Part shown: positions 23,498 through 32,325 of the stretch, in pieces
Layout of the letters: each line of letters starts with the position of its first letter
Numbering within the stretch: position 1 is the stretch's first letter
DNA from: Arthrobacter woluwensis
Lineage (GTDB): Bacteria > Actinomycetota > Actinomycetes > Actinomycetales > Micrococcaceae
Direction of reading: 5' to 3'
Length of the DNA: 64,000 nucleotides
Assembly (NCBI RefSeq): GCF_900105345.1
Contig: NZ_FNSN01000003.1
Coordinates: 2,108,001 to 2,172,000, forward strand
Notes under the pieces: generated by a model
Told to the model about the DNA's origin: nothing
Databases searched by the model: none
Seen by the model: the letters and a program-made list of their open reading frames with translations, nothing else
Made by a program: the position numbers and the translations under genes

Positions 23498-25290
23498 CGC
23501 ACGATCCCCAGAAGAACCGACGGACCCGAGGGCGGGTGACACGCCGGATCCTCGCCCTCCTGACGGTCCTGGCCCTCGCCTCCGGGACCTTCATCCCCGC
23601 CGCCCTCGCCGCCAGTTACACCCGGATCGGTGGATCCGGGTCATCCTGGGCCGGGAACGCGGTCAACCAATGGGTCACGGACATCCGGTCCCAGGGGAGC
23701 ACCGTGGATTACAACCCCAGCGGTTCCTCCACCGGCCGCAAGGAATTCGCCAACGGCCTGGTCGACTTCGCGGTCTCCGAGATCCCGTACAAGGGCGACA
23801 CCGCCGATCCCCAGGATACGGTGTTCCCCGGTTTCAAATACTCGATGCTGCCCATCGCCGCCGGAGGCACCAGCTTCATGTACAACCTCCCGGTCAACGG
23901 AAAGCGCTTCTCCGAACTCAAACTCACCCAGGATGCCCTGGCCAGGATCTTCACCGGAAAGGTGACCCGCTGGAACGACCCGGCGATCGCCAAAACGAAC
24001 CCCGGTGTGAACCTGCCCAACCAGCAGATCCGCGTCGTCGTGCGCTCCGAAGGCTCCGGCGCCACCGCTCAGTTCACTCTGTGGATGAAACGTCAGTTCC
24101 CGTCATACTATGCGGAGCTCTGCGGCAAGACGGGCGGCTGCCCGAACGGCGGCGCAACCTCCTACTTCCCGGGGCAGGGCATCGCCAACTTCTCCGCCCA
24201 GAACGGATCCAGCGGCGTGACGACCTACACGGCGAACACCCCGTACACGATCAACTACGACGAGTACTCCTACGCGCTCGGGGCGAACTTCCCGGTGGCG
24301 CAGGTCGGCAACGCGGCAGGGTTCTTCACCATCCCCACCGACACCGCGGTGGCCGTGGCACTGACCAAGGCGAAGATCAACATGGACGCGAGTTCGCCCA
24401 ACTACCTCAGCCAGGACCTCTCCGCCGTCTACACGCACAACGACCCCCGCGTCTACGCCCTCTCCGCCTACACGTACATGCTGGTGCCGGCCCAGACCCG
24501 GGGCAGCTTCGACAACAGCAAGGGCGCCGCGCTCGGAAACTTCGCGAGCTACTCCCTCTGCGAGGGGCAGCAGACCATGGGAGCGCTGGGCTACTCGCCC
24601 CTGCCGATGAACCTGGTGATGTCCGCCATGCAGCAGGTCAAGAAGATCCCCGGGCTGGACTCGGACACCGGCAAGCGTCTGGACTCCACGATCAACGCCG
24701 CCCAGAGCAGTTCCGGGAACCCCTGTAACAACCCGACCTTCAAACCGGGTCAGGACGTGAACAACAACCAGCTCGTCTACACGGCCCCGTTCCCGAGCGG
24801 TTGCGACGCAGCGTGCCAGGCTCCCTGGAGGGGTAAGAACGTCGGCTACAACGCAGGCCCGGGCGCCAAACCCGGCCAAGTGGCGGGCGGTTCCGAGGGG
24901 CCGGCGGCGGCGCAGGGTCCCGCAGCGGCACAGGGTCCGGGCGCCAGTGGAGCAGTACCGCAGGGCAACAGCCCGGCCGCGACCACAAAGCGGCCCACCG
25001 CAGCGAACAAGCCCAGCGTGTCCTGCAACCGTGCCACCGGGCAGTGCACCGATGCCAAGGGGAACGTGCTGGCCGCGGAACAGGCCCAGCAGTACCTGAA
25101 TGACGCGCCTGAGGCCTCCGGTCCCGGGGCGAAGGCGGTGCCCCTGGTTCTTGCGGGCAACACCGGCTGGGGCACGTCGCAGAACCTCCTCGTGGTGGCC
25201 GCGCTGTTCCTCCTGCTGCTCGTGCTGACGCCACCCCTCGCGGCGCGGTACATCAGGAGCGGGCGACGCGGGAAGGGGACCGACTCATGA
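23494..25290 (+). CDS. pstS: Membrane-anchored phosphate-binding protein PstS
   Basis: PstS delivers phosphate to PstCA. This one has 598 residues, about 1.6 times the usual length. Residues 1-39 are a signal peptide; 40-430 hold the binding domain, with GGSGSSWAGN, the phosphate loop SGSSTGRKEF, LTQDALARIFTGKVTRWNDP and RSEGSGATAQF, all classical PstS positions. There is no lipobox. Instead a Gly/Ala/Pro linker (about 450-560) leads to a C-terminal helix near 568-586 and a basic tail, so it is tethered by its C-terminus. CGGAGG precedes the ATG. This is the most PstS-like of the three candidates in the cluster. Confidence 0.92.
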   Translation: MTHDPQKNRRTRGRVTRRILALLTVLALASGTFIPAALAASYTRIGGSGSSWAGNAVNQWVTDIRSQGSTVDYNPSGSSTGRKEFANGLVDFAVSEIPYKGDTADPQDTVFPGFKYSMLPIAAGGTSFMYNLPVNGKRFSELKLTQDALARIFTGKVTRWNDPAIAKTNPGVNLPNQQIRVVVRSEGSGATAQFTLWMKRQFPSYYAELCGKTGGCPNGGATSYFPGQGIANFSAQNGSSGVTTYTANTPYTINYDEYSYALGANFPVAQVGNAAGFFTIPTDTAVAVALTKAKINMDASSPNYLSQDLSAVYTHNDPRVYALSAYTYMLVPAQTRGSFDNSKGAALGNFASYSLCEGQQTMGALGYSPLPMNLVMSAMQQVKKIPGLDSDTGKRLDSTINAAQSSSGNPCNNPTFKPGQDVNNNQLVYTAPFPSGCDAACQAPWRGKNVGYNAGPGAKPGQVAGGSEGPAAAQGPAAAQGPGASGAVPQGNSPAATTKRPTAANKPSVSCNRATGQCTDAKGNVLAAEQAQQYLNDAPEASGPGAKAVPLVLAGNTGWGTSQNLLVVAALFLLLLVLTPPLAARYIRSGRRGKGTDS

Positions 25291-26231
25291 CAGCGACCCT
25301 CGAGGCGGCCGTGCCGGGAAGCGCTCCGCCGCCCCCGCCGTCGTCGTCCTTCGAAACTCCCCGCCCTCCCGCCGCGCCGGCGCCACGACGCTGGGAACTC
25401 GATTTCTCCTCGATGCTGCAGCTCGTGGCGATCATCATTCTCGGGTTTCTGCTCCAGCTGGTGTTCGTCTCCCGGGTCCAGCACGCGACGGCTCAGCAGC
25501 AGCTGACCACCCAGTTGCGTCTCACCCTGGCCGAAGGGTCGATTCCGGTCGGGCCGAGCGACGCCGACGGCGTGCTCGTTCCTTTGGGGACGCCCATCGC
25601 GTACCTGGAGATCCCACGGCTGGACCTCAAGGAGGTGATGGTGGAGGGCACCAGCTCGTCTCAGACGGCCCAGGGCGTGGGGCACCAGCGTGACACGGCC
25701 TTCCCCGGGCAGGCGGGCAACGCCGTCGTCATGGGCCGCAGCGGCGCCTACGGCGGGGTTTTCGGCGGACTGAATCAGCTGCAGCTCGGCGATCGGTTCG
25801 TCGTCTCCACCGGCCAGGGCCGCTTCACCTATGAGGTCTCGGGGATCCGGAATCCCGGAGACCCGGAGCCCGGGGCCATGAAGCCCACCGAAGGCCGCAT
25901 GACGCTGGCCACCGCCGGTGGACTGCCGTTCCTGCCCGACGACGTCCTCCGCGTGGACGCCACGCTCGTCTCGGCGGCCGCCCCGAAATCACTCGATGCG
26001 ATCCGCGTCGGGTCCATCACCGAGGCGGAGAAGCCCCTCGGATCCGACACCTCCGGCCTGGTCGGGCTGGTGTTCCTCCTGCAGCTCGCCGTCGCGGCCG
26101 GTGTCGCCTGCGTCTGGAGCTGGAAGAAATGGGGCCGCTGGCAGAGCTGGCTGATCTTCGTCCCGGCCTTCCTCACCCTCGGCGTGCTCATCGCCACCCC
26201 TTTGGGCCTGTTGCTGCCCAACCTCCTCTGA
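25287..26231 (+). CDS. Sortase-fold membrane protein lacking catalytic His and Cys (pseudo-sortase)
   Basis: This is a 314-residue protein. After a proline-rich cytosolic start, a helix at about 45-62 is followed by a sortase-like domain (about 95-235): IPRLDLKEVMVEG, VGHQRDTAFPGQAGNAVVM and LQLGDRFVV follow the class E/F layout closely. At the catalytic His position the sequence is MGR (Arg151), and at the catalytic Cys position TLATA (Ala210); the active-site Arg may survive as Arg222. Two more helices follow (about 257-278 and 288-310), unusual for sortases. It lies between pstS and pstB with a four-base overlap. It may be a structural or binding subunit of the transporter; transpeptidation looks impossible. 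Confidence 0.75.
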   Translation: MTATLEAAVPGSAPPPPPSSSFETPRPPAAPAPRRWELDFSSMLQLVAIIILGFLLQLVFVSRVQHATAQQQLTTQLRLTLAEGSIPVGPSDADGVLVPLGTPIAYLEIPRLDLKEVMVEGTSSSQTAQGVGHQRDTAFPGQAGNAVVMGRSGAYGGVFGGLNQLQLGDRFVVSTGQGRFTYEVSGIRNPGDPEPGAMKPTEGRMTLATAGGLPFLPDDVLRVDATLVSAAAPKSLDAIRVGSITEAEKPLGSDTSGLVGLVFLLQLAVAAGVACVWSWKKWGRWQSWLIFVPAFLTLGVLIATPLGLLLPNLL

Positions 26232-26250
26232 AAGGTCGAAGGAAACCACC

Positions 26251-27162
26251 ATGACCCATCTCCTCCGGGCCCGCCGCGGCCGCCGTGAATCCAGCCTCGA
26301 GGCCCAGGCGCCGCTGGACGACCTCATGCTGCACGACATCGAAGACCCGCTGCCGGCGACGCCCCCGCAAGCCATCCGGCTCTCCGAACCGGCCGAGCTC
26401 CATGCCCAGGACATCTCCGCCTGGTTCGGCGACCACAAGGTCCTCGACCGAGTCTCCCTGTCCATGCAGGCGGGAAAGGTCACCTCCCTGATCGGCCCCT
26501 CCGGCTGCGGGAAGTCGACGTTCCTGCGCATCCTGAACCGGATGCACGAGATGATCCCCTCCGCGTCCCTGGCCGGCCGGGTGCTCCTGGACGGCGAGGA
26601 CGTCTACGATCCGAACCGCCGCATCACGCAGGCCAGGCGCGACATCGGAATGGTGTTCCAGAAAGCCAACCCGTTCCCGGCCATGTCCATCTACGACAAC
26701 ACGGTGGCCGGCCTGAAACTCACCGGCATCAAGGCCTCCCGCGAGGAGAAGGACTTCCTGGTGGAGGATTCCCTGCGGAAGGCCTCCCTCTGGGACGAGG
26801 TGAAGGACCGCCTCCTGCAGCCCGGCGGCGGTCTCTCCGGCGGACAGCAGCAGCGGTTGTGCATCGCCCGGTCACTCGCCGTCGCACCGCGAGTCCTCCT
26901 CATGGACGAACCCTGCTCCGCCCTGGACCCGACCTCCACCCGCCGGGTCGAGGAGACCATCGAGTCCTTGCGGGATCAGGTGACCATCGTGATCGTCACC
27001 CACAACATGCAGCAGGCGGCGCGCGTCTCGGATCAGTGCGCGTTCTTCCTCGCGGCGCAGAACACGCCAGGTGTCATCGTCGAGCACGGCCCCACCCGGC
27101 TCATGTTCCAGGAACCGCAGGACGAGCGCACCGGTGACTACGTCAACGGCCGGTTCGGCTGA
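26251..27162 (+). CDS. pstB: Phosphate ABC transporter ATP-binding protein PstB
   Basis: PstB powers phosphate import. The 303-residue ATPase has Walker A GPSGCGKST near residue 91, the PstB-typical FLRILNRMHEMIPSA, Q-loop VFQKANPFPAMSIYDN, signature LSGGQQQRLCIARSLA, Walker B VLLMDEPCSALDP and H-loop VTHNMQQAARVSD. All key residues are intact. About 45 extra residues at the N-terminus, with a basic start, are unlike the standard 250-260-residue PstB and could be an insertion or regulatory tail. A GAAGGAAACC site precedes the ATG. Confidence 0.94.
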   Translation: MTHLLRARRGRRESSLEAQAPLDDLMLHDIEDPLPATPPQAIRLSEPAELHAQDISAWFGDHKVLDRVSLSMQAGKVTSLIGPSGCGKSTFLRILNRMHEMIPSASLAGRVLLDGEDVYDPNRRITQARRDIGMVFQKANPFPAMSIYDNTVAGLKLTGIKASREEKDFLVEDSLRKASLWDEVKDRLLQPGGGLSGGQQQRLCIARSLAVAPRVLLMDEPCSALDPTSTRRVEETIESLRDQVTIVIVTHNMQQAARVSDQCAFFLAAQNTPGVIVEHGPTRLMFQEPQDERTGDYVNGRFG

Positions 27163-27171
27163 GACCCACCG

Positions 27172-28128
27172 ATGACCACTCCACGGCGTTCGCACCTCGC
27201 CACCGGACTGGCTGTCCTCGTGCTGCTGGCCGGGACCGGCTGGGGCGTCCACACCATGAGCGGTTCCCGCGCGTCAGGGTCGGAACCACCGCAGACGGTC
27301 GACGCCGCGGACACCGCGCTCGCGGCCCTGCGCGGCGGCGGTCGGCAACCGGTGACTGCGGAGACAAACAGGCCGCTCTGGCAGTCGGAGATCGACCACG
27401 CCGCGGGCTGGTCCGCGGTCCCCGCCCCCGCCTCGGGCAAGATCACCGCGATGTCGGGGGAGTCCACGCCCCGGCCGGCAGCGGCCACCGACGCCGGAAC
27501 CGGGGCCGACCCGCAGGCGGCCACCGGTCCCGACAGCGGAGGCCTCGGCGAGGACACCGCCGGCATCGACCGCCGCTGGCTGCTCAGGACCGCCCAGAGG
27601 ACGGGCATCCCCGCACGGGCGCTGCAGTCCTACGCGGGCGCCGCCGTCCGGTCGGAGCGAAGCGTTCCCGGCTGCGGCATCGGGTGGAACACGCTGGCGG
27701 GCATCGGGTACATCGAATCGCGCCACGGAACCCACGGGGGCCACCGGGTCCAGCCCGACGGCCAAGTCTCCGGGCCCATCCTCGGACCGGCCCTGGACGG
27801 GAACGGCTTCGCCATGATCCGCGACACCGACGGCGGGGCGCTCGACGGCGACACCCGCTGGGACCGCGCGGTGGGCCCTTTCCAGTTCATCCCCTCGACG
27901 TGGGCCCGGTACGCGAGCCGTGCGGCAGGTGACGGCGCCGAGGCCAGCCCGCACGACTTGGACGACGCCGCCCTGACCGCCGCCCGCTATCTGTGTGCGG
28001 CAGGCGGCGACCTCGGAACCGCCGCGGGATGGACCCGCGCCGTGTTCGCCTACAACCACTCGCAGGCCTATGTGGACGAGGTCCTGGCCGCGGCGAACGC
28101 CTACGCGAAGCGGGCCGGAGAGCCCTGA
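27172..28128 (+). CDS. Secreted lytic transglycosylase (SLT/MltB-like)
   Basis: This 318-residue exported enzyme should cut peptidoglycan glycan strands. Residues 1-32 form a signal or anchor; 33-125 are a Pro/Ala-rich linker; the catalytic domain runs from about 130. The catalytic Glu lies in AGIGYIESRHG (near 184), and RAVGPFQFIPSTWARYA near 233 and AAGWTRAVFAYNHSQAYVDEV near 285 are typical substrate-groove motifs. It starts nine bases after pstB. Its presence in a phosphate cluster suggests wall remodelling to place the large surface proteins, or to reach wall teichoic phosphate; both are inference. Confidence 0.88.
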   Translation: MTTPRRSHLATGLAVLVLLAGTGWGVHTMSGSRASGSEPPQTVDAADTALAALRGGGRQPVTAETNRPLWQSEIDHAAGWSAVPAPASGKITAMSGESTPRPAAATDAGTGADPQAATGPDSGGLGEDTAGIDRRWLLRTAQRTGIPARALQSYAGAAVRSERSVPGCGIGWNTLAGIGYIESRHGTHGGHRVQPDGQVSGPILGPALDGNGFAMIRDTDGGALDGDTRWDRAVGPFQFIPSTWARYASRAAGDGAEASPHDLDDAALTAARYLCAAGGDLGTAAGWTRAVFAYNHSQAYVDEVLAAANAYAKRAGEP

Positions 28129-28160
28129 GGAAGCGAGGAGCCATGAGGAGGAAGGAAACC

Positions 28161-28883
28161 ATGAGGAAGATCTGGCGCACGCTGTGCGCCGGACTCCTGG
28201 CCGTCGTCGTGCTGGTCACGGCCGGAGCGCTGCTCGGAAGCAATCGCCCGGGGCCGGGCGGAACAGGCGGCAGCGCGGACCCCGGGACCCCCTCGGCGAA
28301 GCCCGTGCCGGCCTCGTTGCCGGGCGGCCCGCCTCCCGGTGCGCCGGTGCTCGACGACGCACCCGTCGCGTCGTCCGGAGGCGGCGGCACGAGCCGGGTG
28401 ACGCCGTCCGTGCCCGGCCAGCCCTTGAGAGTCCAGCTGCCCGGGGTCGGGCTGGATGTCAGGGTGTACGCCAGCCGGCTTCCCGGCGACCGGACGTTCG
28501 ACCCGCCGACGGTCCCGGACGCCTTCTGGGTGATGGACTTCGGCATCGCGGGACCGGCATCCCGCAACACCGTCTACATCGCCGCGCATTCCTCGTCCGT
28601 GGGGCCCGCTGCGTTCAACCCGCTCCTGGACCGGGGCGCCCTGGGAGGAGCGGTGCACGCGGGCCAGAAGATCCTCGTCACCACCCCGGAAGGCGGTTAC
28701 AGCTACACGGTCACCGGTTCGGCCCGCTACGTGAAAACCGACATCCTCGGCGCCCGAAAGCTCTGGGAAGCGGTGCCGGGCCGCCTGGTCCTGGTGACGT
28801 GCTTCCAGTACAACCACCGGGCGGAGTCGGACCAGAACTTCGTGGTCTACGCCCAGCTGGACGGAGGCGTGACCCGTGGCTGA
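28161..28883 (+). CDS. Sortase (class E/F type)
   Basis: This is a 240-residue membrane-anchored transpeptidase. One N-terminal helix (about 8-25), a Gly/Pro-rich linker (30-85), then the sortase domain. The catalytic set looks complete: His143 in YIAAHSSSVGPAAF, Cys214 in LVTCFQ, and Arg220 in NHRAESD. Class F/E enzymes usually have a linker and a single N-terminal anchor as here. I choose the ATG at 28161 with GGAAGG upstream; another ATG at 28143 has its AGGAG only two bases away. Possible substrates in this window lack clear LPXTG-like signals, so its targets are uncertain. Confidence 0.85.
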   Translation: MRKIWRTLCAGLLAVVVLVTAGALLGSNRPGPGGTGGSADPGTPSAKPVPASLPGGPPPGAPVLDDAPVASSGGGGTSRVTPSVPGQPLRVQLPGVGLDVRVYASRLPGDRTFDPPTVPDAFWVMDFGIAGPASRNTVYIAAHSSSVGPAAFNPLLDRGALGGAVHAGQKILVTTPEGGYSYTVTGSARYVKTDILGARKLWEAVPGRLVLVTCFQYNHRAESDQNFVVYAQLDGGVTRG

Positions 28884-30018
28884 GGACGCGGTGACCGAAC
28901 CCCTCCCGCTCGTCCCGGTGCCGGCTCCGCATCGCACGGCCTCGGTGATCGAGGCGGCACGGGAGGCCACCGCACCCCTGACCCTCCAGGAGGAGCGGGC
29001 GCAGCGGCACGAGCGGGCGATGACCGTCGCCGCGGCACGAGCCGGTTCCTGGAGCAGGGAATCCACCGCCCGGGACCGCCAGGGCGGCAGCGCAGTCGAC
29101 GGCAGACCCGCCGGTCCCGGACCCGCCGACCGCGTCTCCGCATCCGGCCGACCGCACGGCCGGCCGGCGAAGTCCGCGGGCATCGTGCTGGTTCTCCTGG
29201 TGGTGCTGCTGGCCGCGGGCGGGGTGCTGATGCTGCTCAGACCCTGGGCCGTGCCGACCGGCGCCGGCCCGGTGGCGGTCCCGACGGTGCTCGGCCTGTC
29301 CACCACGCAGGCCGGTGCCGCACTGCGCGGTGCTGGCCTCCTGCCCGGCGGCGAGACCCACGGGTTCCACCCCACGGTGCCCCGTGGAAAGGTCGCCGGG
29401 ACCGATCCGGGAGCGGGCGCCCAGGTGAAGCGGGGGAGTGCGGTCGTCCTGCGCATCTCGGACGGCCCGGCGCCGACCGCGAAGGCGACAGCCCCGCCGT
29501 CGACCACGGTGGCGGGGATACCGGTGCCCACCCTGAGCGGTCGGCGCCTCGACGAGTCGACCAGGGAGCTGTCGTCACTCGGTCTCGCCGTCGGGACGAT
29601 CACGGAAACCGATTCCGCCTATCCGGCCGGGACGGTCCTGTCCTCCTCGCCCGGGGTGGGGGAGGTGCTCCGTCCCGGCGCCCTCGTGAACCTGACCGTG
29701 GCCAGCGGTCTCCAGCAGGTGCCGCGAGGTCTGCTCGGACGGAGCGTCGCGACCGTCGTGCAGGCACTCCGCACCGCGGGATTCGCCGTCGTCTTGGTGG
29801 ACGGCGGCCGCAGCCGGCAGGGCGTCGAGCCGGTGGAGGGGCTCTCGGCGCCGGAAGGGTCGAGAGCTCCCGTGGGCAGTGTCATCACGGTGCGGTTCGC
29901 GCCGGCCGCGAGCGAACCGGCGTCGCCGACGCCCGGAGCGCAACCCACCGGCACACAGGCCACCGGCACGCCCTCACCCGGCAGGCCCGTCGCACCCTCC
30001 ACCTCTCCCGCCGGCTGA
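28876..30018 (+). CDS. PASTA-domain membrane protein without kinase domain
   Basis: This is a 380-residue protein starting at GTG, overlapping the sortase gene by eight bases. Residues 1-97 are cytosolic and charged, with a helical stretch of Glu/Arg (about 25-50). A helix at about 99-121 spans the membrane. Outside lie three PASTA units (about 130-196, 200-268 and 270-335), each with the VPxLxGxxxxxAxxxLxxxGL-like pattern broken across strands, then a Thr/Pro/Gly tail. PASTA domains bind muropeptides or lipid II and are usually joined to Ser/Thr kinases such as PknB; no kinase is present here. It could sense or bind the wall for this cluster. Confidence 0.82.
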   Translation: MAEDAVTEPLPLVPVPAPHRTASVIEAAREATAPLTLQEERAQRHERAMTVAAARAGSWSRESTARDRQGGSAVDGRPAGPGPADRVSASGRPHGRPAKSAGIVLVLLVVLLAAGGVLMLLRPWAVPTGAGPVAVPTVLGLSTTQAGAALRGAGLLPGGETHGFHPTVPRGKVAGTDPGAGAQVKRGSAVVLRISDGPAPTAKATAPPSTTVAGIPVPTLSGRRLDESTRELSSLGLAVGTITETDSAYPAGTVLSSSPGVGEVLRPGALVNLTVASGLQQVPRGLLGRSVATVVQALRTAGFAVVLVDGGRSRQGVEPVEGLSAPEGSRAPVGSVITVRFAPAASEPASPTPGAQPTGTQATGTPSPGRPVAPSTSPAG

Positions 30019-30101
30019 CGCACAGCAGGGCCGTGACCTGCCAGGAGACAGGCGGTGATCACCAACGACGGCGGCCCGTCCCGCCTGCTCGCGCAGGCTT
30101 G

Positions 30102-32273
30102 TCACGACGACAGGAGCACCAGCTCCCGGGTCGCCCGGGTCATGGCGACGTATCGGTCCACGGCTCCCTCGATGCCCGCCCCGAAACCCTCCGGGTCCAC
30201 GAGCACCACGAGATCGAACTCCAGGCCCTTCGCCTCCTCGGCCGTCAGGACACCCACCCGCGCCTCAGCCGCAGGCAGGCGGGAGGCCACCGCGTCCGGA
30301 ACAGGGGCGATGACACACGCGACGCCCTCCGTGTTCAGCTCCAGCCATTCCCTCAGCACCGTGTCCAGTTCGCTGAGATCGCCCCGCCTGACCGGGATGC
30401 CACTGCTCCGGACCGAGGCCGGCACATTGGCATCGGGCAACGCCGCGCGGATCGTCGGCTCGGCCTCCGCCATCACCTCCTCCGGAGTGCGGTAGTTGAT
30501 CGTCAGAGAGGCCAGGCGCGCCTCGGGAACGCCCACCCGCTCGAGCCGTTCGATCCAGCTTTCCGGGAAGCCCCGCCGGGCCTGGGCTCGGTCGCCCACG
30601 ATCGTCAGGCTCCCTGACGGACACCGCGCCAGCAGCATCTGCCACTCGGCGTCACTGAGCTCCTGGGCCTCATCCACGATCACGTGCCCGAAAGGCCCCG
30701 CGAGCAGATCGGGGGAAGTCGTGGCCACGAGGCCTTCATCGCCCAGGCTCTCCTGCAGGTCCTCGCCCTTCAGCATGGACATCACGAGCATCTCGGAGTC
30801 GTCCGCGGCGATCAGGTCCTCCACCACACGGCCCATCAGGTCCCGCTCGGCCGCCTGCTCCGCCCTGCGGCGCCGCGCACGCCTCGCCGCGTCAGGATCA
30901 CCAAGGCGGAGCCGGGCCGCGTCCAGCAGGGGAAGGTCATCCGTGGTCCAGGCCCGCGGCTCCTCCCGCTGCAGCACACCGACCTCCTCGGCGGTGAGCC
31001 ACGGCGCGCAGAGGGACAGATAGGCCGGTACCCGCCACAGATCACTCACCACCACGGTGTGGTCCAGGAGGGGCCACGCACGGTTGAACACCGCCGCGAG
31101 CTCAGCGTTCCGTGCGAGTGCCGAACGGAGCGCGCCTTCGGGCGCCTCGCCGTCGTCGGCTCCTTCGACCAGCAGCGTGAGCAATTCGTCCCAGACTTCG
31201 GCGCGTGCCTCGTTATGGGGTGTCCCGGGCGCAGGGGCCGCGAAAGCTTCGGCCCAGTCCTCGGGACCCACCCAGACGTCCCGGTAGGGGGTCTCCACGA
31301 GGAGGCCCCGGGTGGGAGGCTCCTCGTAGAACCGGACGCCCCGTTCGATCGCGCGCACCATGTCCGCGGACGATTTGAGCCGCGTCACCTCCGGATCGCT
31401 CTCTGCTCGGGCAGCGGCGCCTTCGGGCACCAGTTCGCGGACGGTGCAGGCCTGCACGCCTTCCTCGCCGAGGCCGGGCAGGACATCCGCCACGTAGGAC
31501 AGGTAGTGCCGGTGCGGTCCGACGAGCAGGACGCCGCCCCGACCGCGGCTGAGACGGGGATCGGCGTACAGGAGATACGCGGCACGGTGCAGCGCCACGA
31601 CCGTCTTCCCGGTGCCCGGACCGCCGTCGACCACCAGGGCGCCCCGCGACGACGCGCGGATGATCGCGTCCTGGTCCGCCTGAATCGTGCCCAGGACGTC
31701 CCGCATGCGCGCCGTCCTGCTGTGCCCGAGGCTGGCGATGAAGGCGGACAGGTCACCGAGCGAGGCGGCATCGTCGACACCGTCGGGGGAGAAGGCCTCA
31801 TCCCAGTAGTCGGTGACACGACCGCCGCTCCAGCGGTACCGACGCCGGCTCACCACCCCCTGCGGATGTGCGTGGGTCGCGCTGGAGAACGGCTCCGCGG
31901 CGGGGGCCCGCCAGTCGACCAGGAGGCGCTCGCCGTCGGCGTCCGTCAGGCCCAGCCGTCCGATGTACACGGGGGCCGCGCCGTCCGATGTCACGAAGCG
32001 CCCCAGACAGAGGTCGAGTCCGTATCTCTCGAGGGCCCGCAGGCGGCCGCTGAGGCGCCGGATCTCGGCGTCCCGGTCCACAGCCTGCTGTCCCGAACGG
32101 CCGGGGGCGCGCCGGGCGGCGTCGAGACGCTCGGCGAGTTCGGCGCGGGTCCGCTCAAGGCTTGCGGCGATGGCGGTGAAGTGGCGTTCGTCGTCCGCGA
32201 TCAGGGCGGGATCAGCCTTCGCTGCGAGGCGTTCGGGGAGCTGGAAAACGCTGGACGGGGTGGTGGCTGCCAC
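30102..32273 (-). CDS. helR: HelR-type RNA-polymerase-releasing ATPase (rifamycin tolerance)
   Basis: HelD/HelR proteins are superfamily 1 helicase-like motors that pull stalled RNA polymerase off DNA; HelR also displaces rifamycins in Streptomyces and Mycobacterium abscessus. This 723-residue protein has an N-terminal coiled coil (about 25-90), Walker A GGPGTGKT at 217-224, Walker B VIVDEAQELSD, a motif III-like IVGDRAQA and C-terminal VAMTRATRELVLL. The GTG at 32273 is chosen for the GAGGAG eight bases upstream; longer starts lack a site and would run across the promoter element. An exact rifamycin-associated element lies 53 bp upstream, the main reason for calling it HelR rather than generic HelD or UvrD. 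Confidence 0.88.
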   Translation of the reverse strand: MAATTPSSVFQLPERLAAKADPALIADDERHFTAIAASLERTRAELAERLDAARRAPGRSGQQAVDRDAEIRRLSGRLRALERYGLDLCLGRFVTSDGAAPVYIGRLGLTDADGERLLVDWRAPAAEPFSSATHAHPQGVVSRRRYRWSGGRVTDYWDEAFSPDGVDDAASLGDLSAFIASLGHSRTARMRDVLGTIQADQDAIIRASSRGALVVDGGPGTGKTVVALHRAAYLLYADPRLSRGRGGVLLVGPHRHYLSYVADVLPGLGEEGVQACTVRELVPEGAAARAESDPEVTRLKSSADMVRAIERGVRFYEEPPTRGLLVETPYRDVWVGPEDWAEAFAAPAPGTPHNEARAEVWDELLTLLVEGADDGEAPEGALRSALARNAELAAVFNRAWPLLDHTVVVSDLWRVPAYLSLCAPWLTAEEVGVLQREEPRAWTTDDLPLLDAARLRLGDPDAARRARRRRAEQAAERDLMGRVVEDLIAADDSEMLVMSMLKGEDLQESLGDEGLVATTSPDLLAGPFGHVIVDEAQELSDAEWQMLLARCPSGSLTIVGDRAQARRGFPESWIERLERVGVPEARLASLTINYRTPEEVMAEAEPTIRAALPDANVPASVRSSGIPVRRGDLSELDTVLREWLELNTEGVACVIAPVPDAVASRLPAAEARVGVLTAEEAKGLEFDLVVLVDPEGFGAGIEGAVDRYVAMTRATRELVLLSS

Positions 32274-32325
32274 GGTGGGGTCTCCTCGGATCGTGTCGTT
32301 GGACCCTCTACTGTGCGGCATCCGG

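Noticed and set aside
22462-25290. 942-residue reading ending in PstS
   Set aside because: The upstream part is an Arg/Gly/His-rich shadow of pstA. The PstS signal peptide starts at 23494 with a good ribosome site.
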